Assembly (NCBI GenBank): GCA_027563935.2
Contig: CM050454.1
Coordinates: 8,460,001 to 8,524,000, forward strand
From: Costus lasius
Taxonomy: Eukaryota > Streptophyta > Magnoliopsida > Zingiberales > Costaceae
Length of the DNA: 64,000 nt
Reading direction: 5' to 3'
The notes beneath the pieces were generated by a model. That model was given only the letters and a program-made list of their open reading frames with translations, was not told the DNA's origin and did not search any database. This document shows positions 12,201 through 23,800 of this stretch, one piece after another. How positions within the stretch are numbered: the stretch's first letter is position 1; every line of letters starts with the position of its first letter. The position numbers were made by a program, and so were the translations under genes.

Positions 12201-12904
12201 ATGTGATAAGTCTGCAAGCAATGAAAAAAAATTCATCAATAGCAGGAAAGGCTGCTTGCTGAGACGATGACGCCATAAATTAGTTATCTTCTACCTCTAT
12301 GGACATTGCTAAAATCATCATTAGAATCAGATTCTAAAATACTGACAGAATCAAACCATTTAAATTGCATGCCAAGCCCCTGCAAAAATAGGTTAATGGT
12401 AAATTGCATGAAAGCCAGTGTGCTATCAGAAGAGAAACCATAGTTCTTATATTATCAGCTGCTGAAACTGCATGATAACACAGGGAAATGTCTTCACAGA
12501 TTCAATTGTCTCTAAATCCAAGTGCTTATTCTTAGTAGACAAGAATTTTATCAAAGTTCAGTTTAGAAAGTATCAAGTAAAAAACAGATGGCTATTAAAC
12601 CACAACCAAGTACCAAGTACCAAATACCATATGCATGAAAGACACATACCAATTACCAAATACCAAATACCACAACCAATTGCATGAAAGAGACATACCA
12701 AATATCAAATACCAAATACCATATGCTATTAAACCACAACACATCAAATATCCATTACCATATAACACAATACAACAATCAAACAACACAAAAGGGAAAT
12801 ACAAATTACAATCCATCAAGTTCCAATTTCCAAGTTCAAAGCAAAATACAAAGCCACCATACCAACACTAATCATCATAACAAGTATAAATAAGATATAT
12901 AACT
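12201..12904. repeat. Short-period repeats inside the Harbinger element
   Basis: Bases 12595-12770 repeat words such as AAGTACCAAATACCA and GCATGAAAGACACATACCA several times. The segment is the 3' flank of the Myb-like gene, which is read on the minus strand. The small frames across it are products of the repetition. Confidence 0.6.
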
Positions 12905-13897
12905 CTAGGATCCCATAAGCCTAGTTAGCATTTCCAATCGCAGTTCTTCAGGAGCTGAAAAGAAAAGTCTAGTTTTATCTTTGCTCGACCCTAGAGTGAC
13001 ATAAGCATCAACTATAAGATGTCGTGAAACTCCAATTCTTTGTAACTCCTGAATTAATTCTCCTTCTGTGTGTTCCTTATAAACTTCAGTTGTAGGTGTT
13101 GAAACTAGCTCTTTGAAAGATTGGTTGGCCTCCTTCATATAGTGGACTAGATCTACTATTGCGGATGCAGCCACATCATCAATCTTTCTATGCTTTCTCT
13201 TATTCCCACTCCTGTGTGCAGTGGAATCTTCAGTTGCTTCTGTTCCAGTCTGAGTCGGTGGTATATCAAATGGAATACTTTTAGCAATATTTTCGTGGGG
13301 CATTTGAAAGCTGTCAACCAATGGAACATCTTCCACATCTTCATTTGTCAACATATTCGTAAACTCGCCACAGGTTCCAGATAAATTACCTATGTCACGA
13401 TCTTTTAAAAAGAGCATCTCTAACTTATCAAAGTTATGGACAGGAGTACCCTTCCACCTTCTCAATTGAGGATTTGCCTGTAAGCAATTGATTAAATCAA
13501 GAAATTAATATAACAATTGAAATGCTAAACAACAGAACAAAAATGTTACTAATAACATACCAAAATAATGTCACCCCAAACTGCTTCTTCAGCTTCAAAC
13601 ATCTTCGTTTCGCTGTTCCATGAGATTCCACTTTTGTGTTTGAACATCTCATTGCATGTTGTGAAGTGAGTTTTTAATGTTTTCATTCGGTTCTTCAAAT
13701 TATCTTTTGTCAAACGAATATCAAATGCAGGCATGCATATAGCTAACATGTTCCTATACGCAGTTGATGTAAATGTACCATCAACTCTAAACCCCTTGTT
13801 TGTTGCTCAAGCATAGCATCAATGAAAATGTTGTCCCTTTCTTCAGTCTATTTGATATTTTTCGAGCCTTCAGTAGCCTTGCTAGAATTTTTACTCA
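12905..13897 (-). pseudogene. Harbinger Myb/SANT-like protein, disrupted
   Basis: Harbinger elements encode a Myb/SANT-like DNA-binding partner that brings the transposase to the ends and the nucleus. Two coding exons are visible on the minus strand. Exon 1 starts MSKNSSKATEG at 13897 and ends at a GT near 13562. Exon 2 begins at about 13480 (ANPQLRRWKG) and ends at 12905 after ...EMLTRLMGS. A stop replaces an expected tryptophan just before TEERDNIF (about 13850). A frameshift follows near 13800, between EQQTRG and the TFTSTAYRNM segment. The basic KRKHRK stretch in exon 2 could be a nuclear signal. Confidence 0.75.
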
Positions 13898-13929
13898 TCT
13901 TATATTAAAGCAAAATAACTATTATTAGC

Positions 13930-14060
13930 TAAGGATTGAAACACAAAATACAAAATGCAATCACAATAAAATGCTTAACACAAAGTACAAAATACAATCA
14001 CAATAAAATGCTTAACACAAAGTACATGCTTAACACACCAGAAGAAGCATCGTTAAACAA
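13930..14060. repeat. Direct repeat between the two Harbinger genes
   Basis: A unit of about 41 bp (CAATCACAATAAAATGCTTA, then ACACAAAGTACAAAA) occurs twice in a row, with a partial third copy. It separates the 3' end of the transposase gene from the 5' end of the Myb-like gene. Confidence 0.6.
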
Positions 14061-14070
14061 CAAAATGCAA

Positions 14071-15428
14071 TCACAATACATAATCGCTCCACATCGCATT
14101 TGCTATAATGTCCCTAAGCCGAATCCCTTGATTAGCATCCGCATCTTGTCTATCCATAGTAGAAGCATCGCGTGTAATTGAATTTGCCAATTCTTCATCG
14201 ACTTCAGCAATGATATTGTCATCAGGATCAACACCCATCAAGTAGTTGTGCAAAACACAACATCCTAGTATAATTTTAATATGTGTTCTAACAGGATAAT
14301 GGGGTTCTGTTCCACTTGCCATTATAGGAAATCTCTTCTTCAACACACCAAAAGCTCTTTCAATCACGTTACGAGCAGATGCATGTCGATGATTGAAAAA
14401 TTCTTTTGCATTTTGTGGAGAATGTTTTGAATATTCGTTTAAGTGATAGCGGACTCCTCTGTAAGGTGTGATAAGATATTTTTTTATCCCAAAACCAGCA
14501 TCACCTAAGTAGAATTTTCCTACAATAAACATATGCCATTAAATGACAAACCTTAAAGATCAATACATAATTGATATTAATAAACTAAAATGTTTACCTT
14601 CTGGAATCTTTAACTTATCGGATCTAGTCATAGCATCTTTCAAAATCCGTGAATCGGATGTTGTGCCTTCCCACCCAGGGAGAACGTAAGTAAATTTTAT
14701 GTCAAATGAACATGCAGCCAAGACATTTGTTGTTGGCCAATCTTTTCTTCCCCTATATCTAGGTGCATCATTAGAATGTACTCTCACACGTATGTGTCCC
14801 ATCAATAGCTCCTAAACAGTCCTGCATGTATATGATTAATTTTAAAAAATGAAATTTGATTAAATCATATGAATTGTATTTTACATTATTGTACCTTGAA
14901 ATATGGGTAAAATCTGGTGCTATTGCACATCTCAGTTGGATCCTCTTCACCACTAGGTTGCTTGATAAACTGAGTGTGTAAGCTAATAGTAGCATTCAAC
15001 ACCTCATGAAAGTGGCAACTAACACTTCGAGGTGAACGATGGAAGAAAAAACAAAGTTCTCGATTCTTCACATTGTGGGTGATTAAATATAAGAACTTCA
15101 CCAATTTTTCCTCAACACAAGAATATCTTGTGTCTTTCACTAGATTGGTACTTCGTAGTAGCTCACATAATCTACCAAAAGCATTTGTACTCATTCTCAA
15201 AATGTTATGACATATTTGAGTAGAGCTAGTTATTTTCCTTAACACGTCCCTTCGTTTGAATTCCATTTCTTCATTACTCTCTAATATCATCTTATCAACA
15301 TAAGATGATTGTTTACTTAAAAGCACTTCTGCTACACATAATCCAGCTATAGTTGCAACACACAACCTAAGGTAGTGAAAACGCATAATAAGATTTCTTT
15401 TGTCTTTGTTACTTGTTGGAGCCATTGT
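14071..15428 (-). pseudogene. PIF/Harbinger DDE transposase, frameshifted
   Basis: This is the DDE_Tnp_4-type nuclease that cuts and joins the element ends. Minus-strand exons: 15428-14895 (from MAPTSNKDKRN), 14821-14598 and 14519-14071, with GT-AG introns. The first catalytic Asp is in GAIDGTH, the second in GTTSDSRIL, and the Glu in RNVIERAFGVLK. The frame breaks at about 14790, just after GAIDGTH, where two bases are missing relative to the usual coding pattern (IRVRV follows in another frame). The C-terminal part (RLRDIIANAMW) is normal for the family. The product is probably inactive. Confidence 0.85.
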
Positions 15429-15473
15429 ACCTAAACCTACCAAATCAGTGCATGAGAGGTTAATTGATAACAC

Positions 15474-16415
15474 ATAGCATATTACAAAATGAATGGTCTA
15501 ACACTCTCACACAAATACAAGATCAAAGCAACAAATGTACTATACACGAATATCCATTCTTAAGAAGCAACAAATATTACTATACAAGAACAAAGCGAGC
15601 AACATCCAGTTTAACCCAACACTCTCATGCAAAGTGAGCAGCTCAATTTCTTTTACTTCAACCATACAATCTACTTATTCAAATATATACACAGGTAAAA
15701 ACAGGTAAAAATTGATAGAGATTTCTATTTTGATGTGCCACTATCAAATGGGATGAGGATCGGCGACGGCAGCTAGTTTTTGGTGCTAGGGTTCCAACAC
15801 AGCTTTGTAGCAAAGCTGCTGGGCATCATGTGAATCAGCAACGGCAGCTCTCAAAGGGGGAGGAGGGCGACAAGAGAACCAGAGTGATAGACTGAGGAGG
15901 TAGAACTCGGATGCGTCGAAAAGGAAAGCCTGAAGAGGAGATTTCATGTCTGGTGCTAGGGTTTAACTATTTTCCTTTTTGTGTTTCTCAATCGCGGACT
16001 CCATGGCAAGGTTGGAGAGGAGATTCCATGGCAAGGCGAAGAGGACAGAGGCTTACGAAGAGGAAACAAAGAGGAAAGGGAGCGACAGAATGAAAATGAG
16101 GAGAATCACAGAGCTTTACCTTGCGCAGCGAAGGCGGTGATAAGCGGCAACGAGCAGGGGCGAGCAGGGGCGAGTAGCGGCGAGGCGACGAGTGGCAGCT
16201 ACCAGCTGCACAAAACGAGTCCACGGGAGAGACTGGCGAAGAGCGCTCGCGTTTGTTGTGAAATCCGCCTTTTTCGAAGGGACGTGAAACGAGGGATTTT
16301 TCCCTCGTATGTCCGCCCGAAAATCCACCGTTTTTCATCCATCCCTCTGAGTAAACTAAGGATCTTAACATTATCCATCATTTGCTCCCATCCGTCCGTC
16401 TTTGTAAACACGCTG
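15474..16415. other. 5' and subterminal region of the Harbinger element
   Basis: This covers the presumed leader of the transposase gene and the right subterminal region. It is GC-rich at 15760-16310 with overlapping open frames on both strands, and carries the subterminal motif GTCCGCCCGAAAATCCACC at about 16309-16327. No independent gene is supported. Confidence 0.5.
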
Positions 16416-16910
16416 TTAGGATTTTAGAGTTTAGTGATTTGGATTTTAGGGTTATTTATTTACTGGGCTAGGCTTAAACACAAATTTGGGTATGTGTTTT
16501 ATACTTAAAGTTAGAATGGCCCGTTTAGAATGGGTAAGCTTTAGAAATTAAAAAATATATATAATTTATATTTTATATGGGTTAAGCAAGTTAACCCGTT
16601 TATAACCTGACACGACGTGATTATTTTTGGGTCATAAACGGGTTGACCTGTTTATGACCTGAACACGATTATGACTGACTCAAACTCGCCTAATTTCGTG
16701 TCGAGTTGGGTCGGATTAATGGGTTGGGTTAATTTTTACCAGGTCTGTTGAGCCACAATTACATATTCTTAGTTGTCTTTTGTTGACTTCCATCGCGTGT
16801 TTAGGTGAGGGGAAAATACAAGGATACGAAGGAAATAAAAAATTAGAATTAAAATAAAAAATTAAGAAAATGAATGATTGTTTAGTTGTATAATCTCGTA
16901 ATTTCTCTTA

Positions 16911-18302
16911 CAACTTGTTTACCAGACGGAAATAAGGTGGGAAGGGTGAAAAGAAAATAAAAATCTACTGTATACTAGCAAGCGACGGATGGATTTAAGG
17001 AGGGATTCCGGATTTGACGCTATGTTTCAGCTGTTTGATTCGGGCGGAAACACATCAGCGCCAGCCCTATTTTCACGCCTCCATGACAGCCACTTCTTCT
17101 TTCTCCATCTCGTTGCCTCTACTCTCGCCAGCCGCCGCCGCCTTCTTCCCTGGACGACATACCTTCCCCGGCGTGGTCTTCCACACGAGCAAGAAAGAGG
17201 TAACACCATCTCTATTTTTCACGCATCATCTCTATTTTTCGCCGGGTCTCGCATCCACTCCGCCGTTGCCTCCCTCTTCTTCCACTCCACCATTCTCGCC
17301 CTTCTCCTTTCACACCGACCCCTTCTTCCTCACTATCATCCCACACCAAAACCCTAGACTATACCAGCGAACCCCTCTTCCTTCTCCAAACCCACATGGT
17401 TCCGCTTGCAGATGGCCCAATCACATCCCTCTCCCTCTTCTTCCTCTTCAAGCTCCAACATGGTGATTTATAAAGCCAAAAAGCTCTTTTGCCAGCGGAC
17501 GGCTGCATCATCTTCAGCGTCGCTTGTTTTTTTCTTGTGTTTTTTGCCTGCGACACAGCGGAGCACAGAGGAATCGGGCCTTAAGCATGCAGGATTCAGC
17601 CATTGAGATGTCTCTCAGCTTCCCTGTCATTTTTTTCACTCATTCATTTCCTCCCGCCACCTTCTCCGTTCGTCTTTTCTTGTTTCCACGCCACCAGTTG
17701 CCTAAGTTTGTCAAATGCTCTTATTAAACTTTAGATTGTTATGCATTTATCCACTGCCGCAAGATATTTTTTTCCATTCTTCTTTGGTAGTGGCAAATGA
17801 GTATTCTGCATTTTGCTTTCCTTGAGTATTATTGTTCTGCACTAGTTTTCCTTTGCTGTGTTGTTTATTTGGCACCTATTTTGTTTGTTTTGCTTGTTTA
17901 TTTGGCATCATACTTTGATTATGCTGTTGTGATGAGTAAATAGTTGTGGCACATTTAACTGTAATCAAATATGCAATATGTGTAATGATTCCTTGAACTA
18001 GCATATGAGCCTGTCAATAGTTGAGATGCAGGTTACGAATGTAATCAAATATGCAACATGTGTAATGATTCCTTCAAGATGTCCATGAGTAATTTTATTA
18101 GTATGTAATAATGGTTTTTAAATATGGGTATAAAATTATAAAAGTAGGGTGAACATATCAAATTTGTTTCTTTCTTCAAACTTTCCATCCTTCCAAAGAT
18201 AACAATGAGGGAAAATTTTATCACTTTTCTTTCCATCCTTGTATCCTTTCCATCTAACTATCCTTCCCCTTCTATTTTCCATCCTTGCTAGTAAACAAGG
18301 CC
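16911..18302. mobile_element. Non-autonomous Harbinger-type element, TTA duplication
   Basis: Left end CAACTTGTTTACCAGACGGA and right end GTAAACAAGGCC (reversed GGCCTTGTTTAC) are flanked by TTA at 16908-16910 and 18303-18305. No transposase is present. Bases 16985-17720 are C-rich with overlapping frames on both strands, resembling gene leader DNA. They include a subterminal motif near 17040 (GATTCGGGCGGAAACAC) like that in the autonomous element. The 1.4-kb size and unrelated interior could mean captured host sequence, but I recognise no gene. Confidence 0.7.
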
Positions 18303-18305
18303 TTA

Positions 18306-19015
18306 TAAAATATATTCTAAGGAAATGTCACCTGTTCTTCTACTTATGCATTTTCTGAATGAAAGCTCACGTTGGGTACTTACTACCGTACCATTCTATA
18401 GCCTAAACTTACTTTCTCAAACCATAAGCTGTCTTAATTGGATGATTGACATGATTTTTGGTTGGATATTGCATCCTTGTCTTCCTTACTACACTCAGAC
18501 AGTACTTGTTGCATTCAATGATTGGAATTGGTGGTACGTATTGGTCCCATTAGGCTAGAACAATGAAGAAAGGTCACCATGGGACATAGTTATAGTATGC
18601 CTGAGTTTGATGTTTTTTATTTTCCTATGAAAACAAAGGGAAAAAAGTTCAATTGAAACAGGTTTTGTCTTCGAAATAGCAATCAAATGGGACACACGAA
18701 GCTTCCTAGGGTCAATTTTTATTGATTGTTTCACTCTCATATTCATTATGCAATGTTTTGTGTCATTACCTTGTTAGCATATAAAATGACCAGTTCAAAC
18801 AGCACTGCAGGTAAAGCGCTGCTTGGTAGCAAAATAATATGTATTTTCCACTTTCGAGCTGTGGTAGATTATGACTGCGAAAAATTTACCATAATATATG
18901 TGCATTCCTCTTACACACAATTCTTAGATGACATTATGACCAGTGTACTGTTATACCTCTTCATATACACTTCTCATCTTTCTATAGGCAAGTAACAATG
19001 TAACATGCACGTTTA
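18306..19015. other. Intergenic DNA upstream of RPS15A
   Basis: This is AT-rich DNA with no gene, repeat or regulatory site I can support. Confidence 0.4.
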
Positions 19016-19160
19016 GGCCTTGTTTCCTACGACGGAAACAAGTAAGGAAAGAAAGGAAAGCAATGCTTTCCCTCGTTTCCTTGGAAAGATAGAAAAGAAG
19101 GGCAAGAAAAGGCGAAGGAAAAAAAAGGTTGTTTTCCGTCGAATTTGCATCCGCCCAAAT
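19016..19160. mobile_element. Single Harbinger-type terminus next to the RPS15A leader
   Basis: TTA is followed by GGCCTTGTTTCCTACGACGG, purine-rich DNA, and the subterminal motif GCATCCGCCCAAATCAGGCC at about 19148. This is the same order as in the other Harbinger copies here. No right terminus was found before the RPS15A leader, so the remainder was lost or became promoter sequence. Confidence 0.5.
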
Positions 19161-19199
19161 CAGGCCGAAAACCCGTTCAACGCCTCATCCGTCTATTTT

Positions 19200-20836
19200 C
19201 ACCCCGTTCGTCTATTTTCACCCAAAAACCCTTTCTTCTCTCTTCTTCCACGCGATCCCGCTGCTGCTAGGGCTGGACAACAGGAACTTGCTGCACATCA
19301 CCGGCGCTTGCTGTTCATCACCGCTGGCACTCGTTGCTCACTGCCGGTGCTCCCATCAAGGTTCGACTACTCATGTTAATCCCTTGGGTTTTTTTCCTCT
19401 TATTTTTTTTCTTTCATCGATTTCTTCTTGCTGTTTTCTATTCTTCTACAAATGATTGTCGTCGACTTTTTTTTGGTTGTTGTTGCCTCTCCTTTCACTA
19501 CTCTGATTACTTATTAGGACTATGACCTTGTTGGATCAAGTAATCTGGGATTTAAATTTGGGATTTTTTTGTTGGTCATCCCCGGGTTTTGTTGTCGCCG
19601 GATATTTGATTTTGTTCTTTTGCAATTTTAGAACTTGCCTCTGGAAATATTCTATATTCTGAGACTTTTTTAGAAAATGGTTGCATTCATGCATGTGCTT
19701 TTGGTGGGATGCAAATATAGATAGTGGAATTTGTAATGGAATTAATCGAGAGTAGTTTCTGTGACCTTAAGCCATGCAAACATTTTATTTACTTGTGCAT
19801 AAATTATAGAATATAGCATCACGAGATGCACATCTTTCAAAAAGAAAACACGTAGTGCACATTCATATTATGTTTTCTAGAGTAGGCCAATTCTAATCTA
19901 GATTGATCGAGTAAGAGTCGGCCCATTCATATTTACTTGTGTAGTGTACTTTTGTTGTCTTGTATGATATATTTGGATGTAGTTGTTAATGTGGTGTTTT
20001 TATATATTTGCATACAAATGTTTCTGAAAAATGAATTGTTCTATTACGTTGCAGGGTTTTATATCTTCTGAATATGAGAACTAGCTGCTACATTGTGAAA
20101 TGTAGGAATAGAATGGTCGAAACCTGAGTGCAATTTTTTTTTGGATTAATCGGTTGTTCCCGTCAAAAACTGCCATTTCTCTTTAATATCTTTTGTTTGT
20201 TAAACTTTGAGAAGTGGGATCTTTACAGATGTTATGAGATAATCCAGAAGTAGGATTACACACAGTTACATCAAATTTTCTTGGATTCTCTCATCATATA
20301 AAAATATATCTTTGTTGGTTGGCCATTGTTTTCTGTAAGAAAGATTTGAGTACGAATTCCAGCACAATCAAGCTCTTTTTTTCATTTGTATATGGCTTGA
20401 TGTCTTGGGTTGCAACAAAGCCATCAACTTCCCTTCGAGTTTCATTGTCGCTCAAATAAGAACTACGGGATTGAAAATTTTATGAAATAGTACCGACTAT
20501 TTGAGTGGATTTACTAGTTCTTTTTTCTTTTTTAACCCAATCATAAATATCCTGTTGATAATCTTTTCTGAAGTTCTATTTGAGTTGATTTACTCGAGTC
20601 ATTTGATCATTTCATTTCATCATCGTTGTTCATCTCCTCCGAAGTTCGTACTGACTTTCAAATAGACAAGTGTGCTTGGAAACATGCTTCCATATTTTAT
20701 TGGATAATGATTAAACAAGATTTAACTTAATTTAACCTAATGTAATATATAAGCCTTAATAAAATATTTTTCAGTCTACGAAATTTAATTAGCTGGGCTT
20801 TAACTCTTTGTAGGGTTTTACATTGGCGAGGAGGCA
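19200..20836 (+). promoter_or_regulatory. RPS15A 5' leader with a 1.45-kb leader intron
   Basis: A pyrimidine-rich stretch (CCCTTTCTTCTCTCTTCTTCC, about 19228-19248) is typical of plant ribosomal-protein leaders. A donor-like CAAG|GTTCGAC at about 19362 and an acceptor TTTGTAG at 20807-20813 would define a leader intron. The ATG then follows 23 bases into the exon. The intron is copied at 49753-51099. The transcription start and donor are inferred, not shown. Confidence 0.55.
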
Positions 20837-23800
20837 ATGGGACGCAGGATTCTGAACAATGCGCTGCGATCGATGGTGAATGCTGAGAGAAGGGGGAAGG
20901 CCACTGTCAACCTCCAGCCTATCTCCACAGTTATGGTCTCATTCCTCAAGATCATGAAAGATCGGGGTCCTCTTTCTCACTTCCATCTCCTCATTTGTTA
21001 CTTCGGCTATAAATTTTCTGCCCTTCTTCTGGTTTTTGTTTGAATTACTGAAAGTGTTATTTATTTTAATTAGGAGAATATTACTTCTAATTAGAGTTTA
21101 CTTGCACCTGCAGCTCTGATTTGGTGGTAAATGATATTTTTAGAATCAAAATGAGTTATGATGGATCACTTTCTTCAATATTATAGTTGAAGAGAAAATA
21201 AAGAAAAAAAACCATTGGAGCCTCTTCTTAATGTAAATCCATAGGTTTATGAGTGTTGAAGGGATATTGATGTTGCTAAGTGTTGAAACGAAACTGAAAA
21301 ATATTTTTATTGTTATTATTCAGTAATGATGCTAGCATTGCCTTCCTACCATGGAAACCTAATGAAACTCCAAGTGTTAGTGCCTCATACTCGCACATGT
21401 TTCTCTGCCATAGATTTGAAGAGATATTGCTGCTTAAAGCGCCATCACAAGTGATGAAAATTTTGCATCTAGTCCACTTTGTTCACTTTTCTTTACTCTC
21501 CTCTTCATCAAATATGCATCCTTTGCACAGCTTTGATGTCTCGGCAATCTCTCTAATGCCACATTGCATACACCCACCCTTCTTATGTAGGGCTTCATGC
21601 ATCATGCCTTTCTCACCCCTTGCCAGGGGATTCCACCTTTGTCATCTTATTTTTTTGCCCTCTTTGTAGAAGGCTACCACTCTTGTACTATTGAATCCAT
21701 CACCGCAGCTACACAAGCCAAGCCGTACTACTTATGTCCCATGCGGAGGATGACTATGTCATGCTACCTCTTCTGCTACTGTTTGTTTATGTTATGACAC
21801 CGGGTCCACCTCCTATATGGAGAGTGTATTCCCGCCGATGCTAGCAAAGTGAACCGGGTTGGGGTAATGGGAGAGTAGAGTTATATTAGGGCAAGGGAAG
21901 GGAGTGTAGAGGATAGGTTGGTTTTGATCTTTCATTTTGAAACGTCTTGGATGTGTTCTCGCCGGAGATCCGGCTGAGGAATTTTGCTATCGTTCTACCT
22001 CTTAATCGATTGGAATCTACCTTGTCTTGTTTCGATCTCGTGGTCTCTATCAACGTGGTCTGATCTGCCGGATCCGAGAGGCAGCAGCGTCTTCCAGGGA
22101 GGCCGTTGTCGGGCACCTTGGGCCGTTCCAGCTCCAAGAGATAGAAGCGAGACGGGAAGGGAGACGTGCGTTCATGCGCGTCCTCTCACATCGCGAATCG
22201 AAGGCAGCGGTCGTGCGTGACCTCTTGCGTCGCGATCGAAGGCGGCAGAAGGAGGAGGCGGCATCGGAGAAGAAGGAAGGGAGGAAAGAGGAGGAGAGGT
22301 CCCGTGCGGAGTTTGTGGCTGAAGGAGGAGGCGGCTTCGGCGGAAGGGAAGCGTGTGCGGAAATCAGGAAGAAGGTGAGCCGCGGCGACGAGGGCGACCT
22401 CTTCAACAGCTTTAGATGGCGACAACTAGGAGTGAGGCGCGGCTGGAACACCTGGAGAAGGCATTGGGGGAGCTCCAGTCCGCTTTGGCTGGGGTGCAGG
22501 CGGATGTCCAATCCGTTGGGGAAGATTGCCGCATAGAGGTTCTCGCTTTGGCTGAAGAGCGGCAACAGGCGATGGAGGAGCGCCGTCGGTACAAGGTAGA
22601 ATTGACTGAGATTAATTGGCGGCATGCTGACATAGACCGCCGACTGGATCCCTTGGACGAGATGCGCAACATGTTGGCGGAGATGGCTAAGGAAAGGAGG
22701 GCTGAGCCTACAACAATAGTCCACTCCACTGCAGGAGGGTCACGAGGAATGCGAGGCTTAGAAGAGGGGGGGGGGGGGAGGTACCGGAAGCTCGAACCGA
22801 ACCCTATCGACCACCCCGAATGCGCGAGGAGCGTTGGTCAATACCTGAATCTGGCAATGGGCCACCGGCACCAGGCCACTATACTAAGGCGAGGCGCCAA
22901 GGGAGCGGGAGAGCAGGGGGAGAGGCTGTTCGAGATTCGGTGGGGAATGAAGACCGCTGTTTGATGCATAGACGTGTGGAACTACCCACCTTCGATGGTG
23001 GTGATCCGGTGGGATGGATAGCGCGGGCTAAACAGTATTTTGATATTCAGGGGACGATGGAGGATCATAAGATACCCTTAGCCTTCATCAGCATGGAGGG
23101 CCGAGCAAATCATTGGTTTAGGTGGCTGAAACGAAGAATTCCAACATTACATGGGAGGGATTGAAAGGGGAAATGATGCAATGCTATAGTGATCACCCCG
23201 CCACGAACACTTATGAGCGACTCGCGGCTTTGGATCAAGGCAACAGAACAGTGACAGAGTATATCACGACCTATGAAGAGATTGTTTCGCAAATCCCTGA
23301 CCTGACGGAGCAACAATATTTGGGGTTTTTCCTAAAATGATTGAGACCTGAGATCCGCGAGCGTGTTGGGACATTCTTTCCCAGTACCATATTGCGAGTT
23401 ATGCCCTTAGCCCGTGTCATTGAGAGGGAGCTCGACGGGGGAGGGGAGAAGAAGCCTCGCGCTGCCTTGGGAGCATATGTGGGTAAGAGTTTTTCAGGAG
23501 CAGGTGGACTTTCGGCTAACAAACCATCATGGGTGACCTCGGCTCCCTCGGCCACTTCATACCCCTTGGGGGCACTTCGGAGCGGGGGGAGTCAAGCGAT
23601 GGCCTCAGTTGGCACTAAGGGAGATAGCCTTTAACGCCCACACGTCAAAGAAGGAAGTCATGTTCGCGCTACACCGAGCGGCGGGACACAAGGGGACCGC
23701 ACGAAAGGATGGAGAGCCATGTTGTATCAAGACTACATCAGCAAAAGGGAAAAGGGTCTCTGTTTTCGGTGTGACCAGTCCTACCACCCAATGCACCAAT

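Larger units (their letters stand above)
11148..16415 (-). mobile_element. PIF/Harbinger DNA transposon, about 5.3 kb, TTA target duplication
   Basis: TTA flanks both ends (11145-11147 and 16416-16418). The left end GGCTGTGAATAC and the inverted right end (CAGCGTGTTTAC when reversed) share the Harbinger form GGCCGTGTTTAC. Subterminal GGATGG/CCATCC words occur at both sides. It contains two minus-strand genes, as the superfamily requires: a DDE transposase (14071-15428) and a Myb/SANT-like protein (12905-13897). Both are disrupted. A hAT MITE has inserted at 11700. GC-rich DNA at 15760-16320 lies near the right end. Confidence 0.85.
10105..16746. mobile_element. Probable old hAT-like element, split by a Harbinger insertion
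   Basis: The left end (GGCTGGCAATTCGGGTC) and right end (TTAATTTTTACCAGGTCT) are weakly inverted. They are followed inward by GACCCG/ACACGA words, in the same style as the well-defined MITE at 11700-12200. Possible flanking duplications are gagttgag and ctgttgag, with 6 of 8 bases alike. Between these ends lies the Harbinger transposon 11148-16415. The boundaries and the continuity of the outer element are inference. Confidence 0.4.

Noticed and set aside
15988..16427. Overlapping frames up to 148 codons near the right end of the Harbinger element
   Set aside because: GC-rich subterminal DNA, frames on both strands, no domain.
17014..17466. 150-codon Pro/Ser-rich frame
   Set aside because: Low-complexity C-rich DNA inside a non-autonomous Harbinger element; no homology recognised.
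22050..22724. 224-codon minus-strand frame opposite the chromovirus gag leader
   Set aside because: It is antisense to the gag coding region and arises from GC-rich codon bias; no domain.
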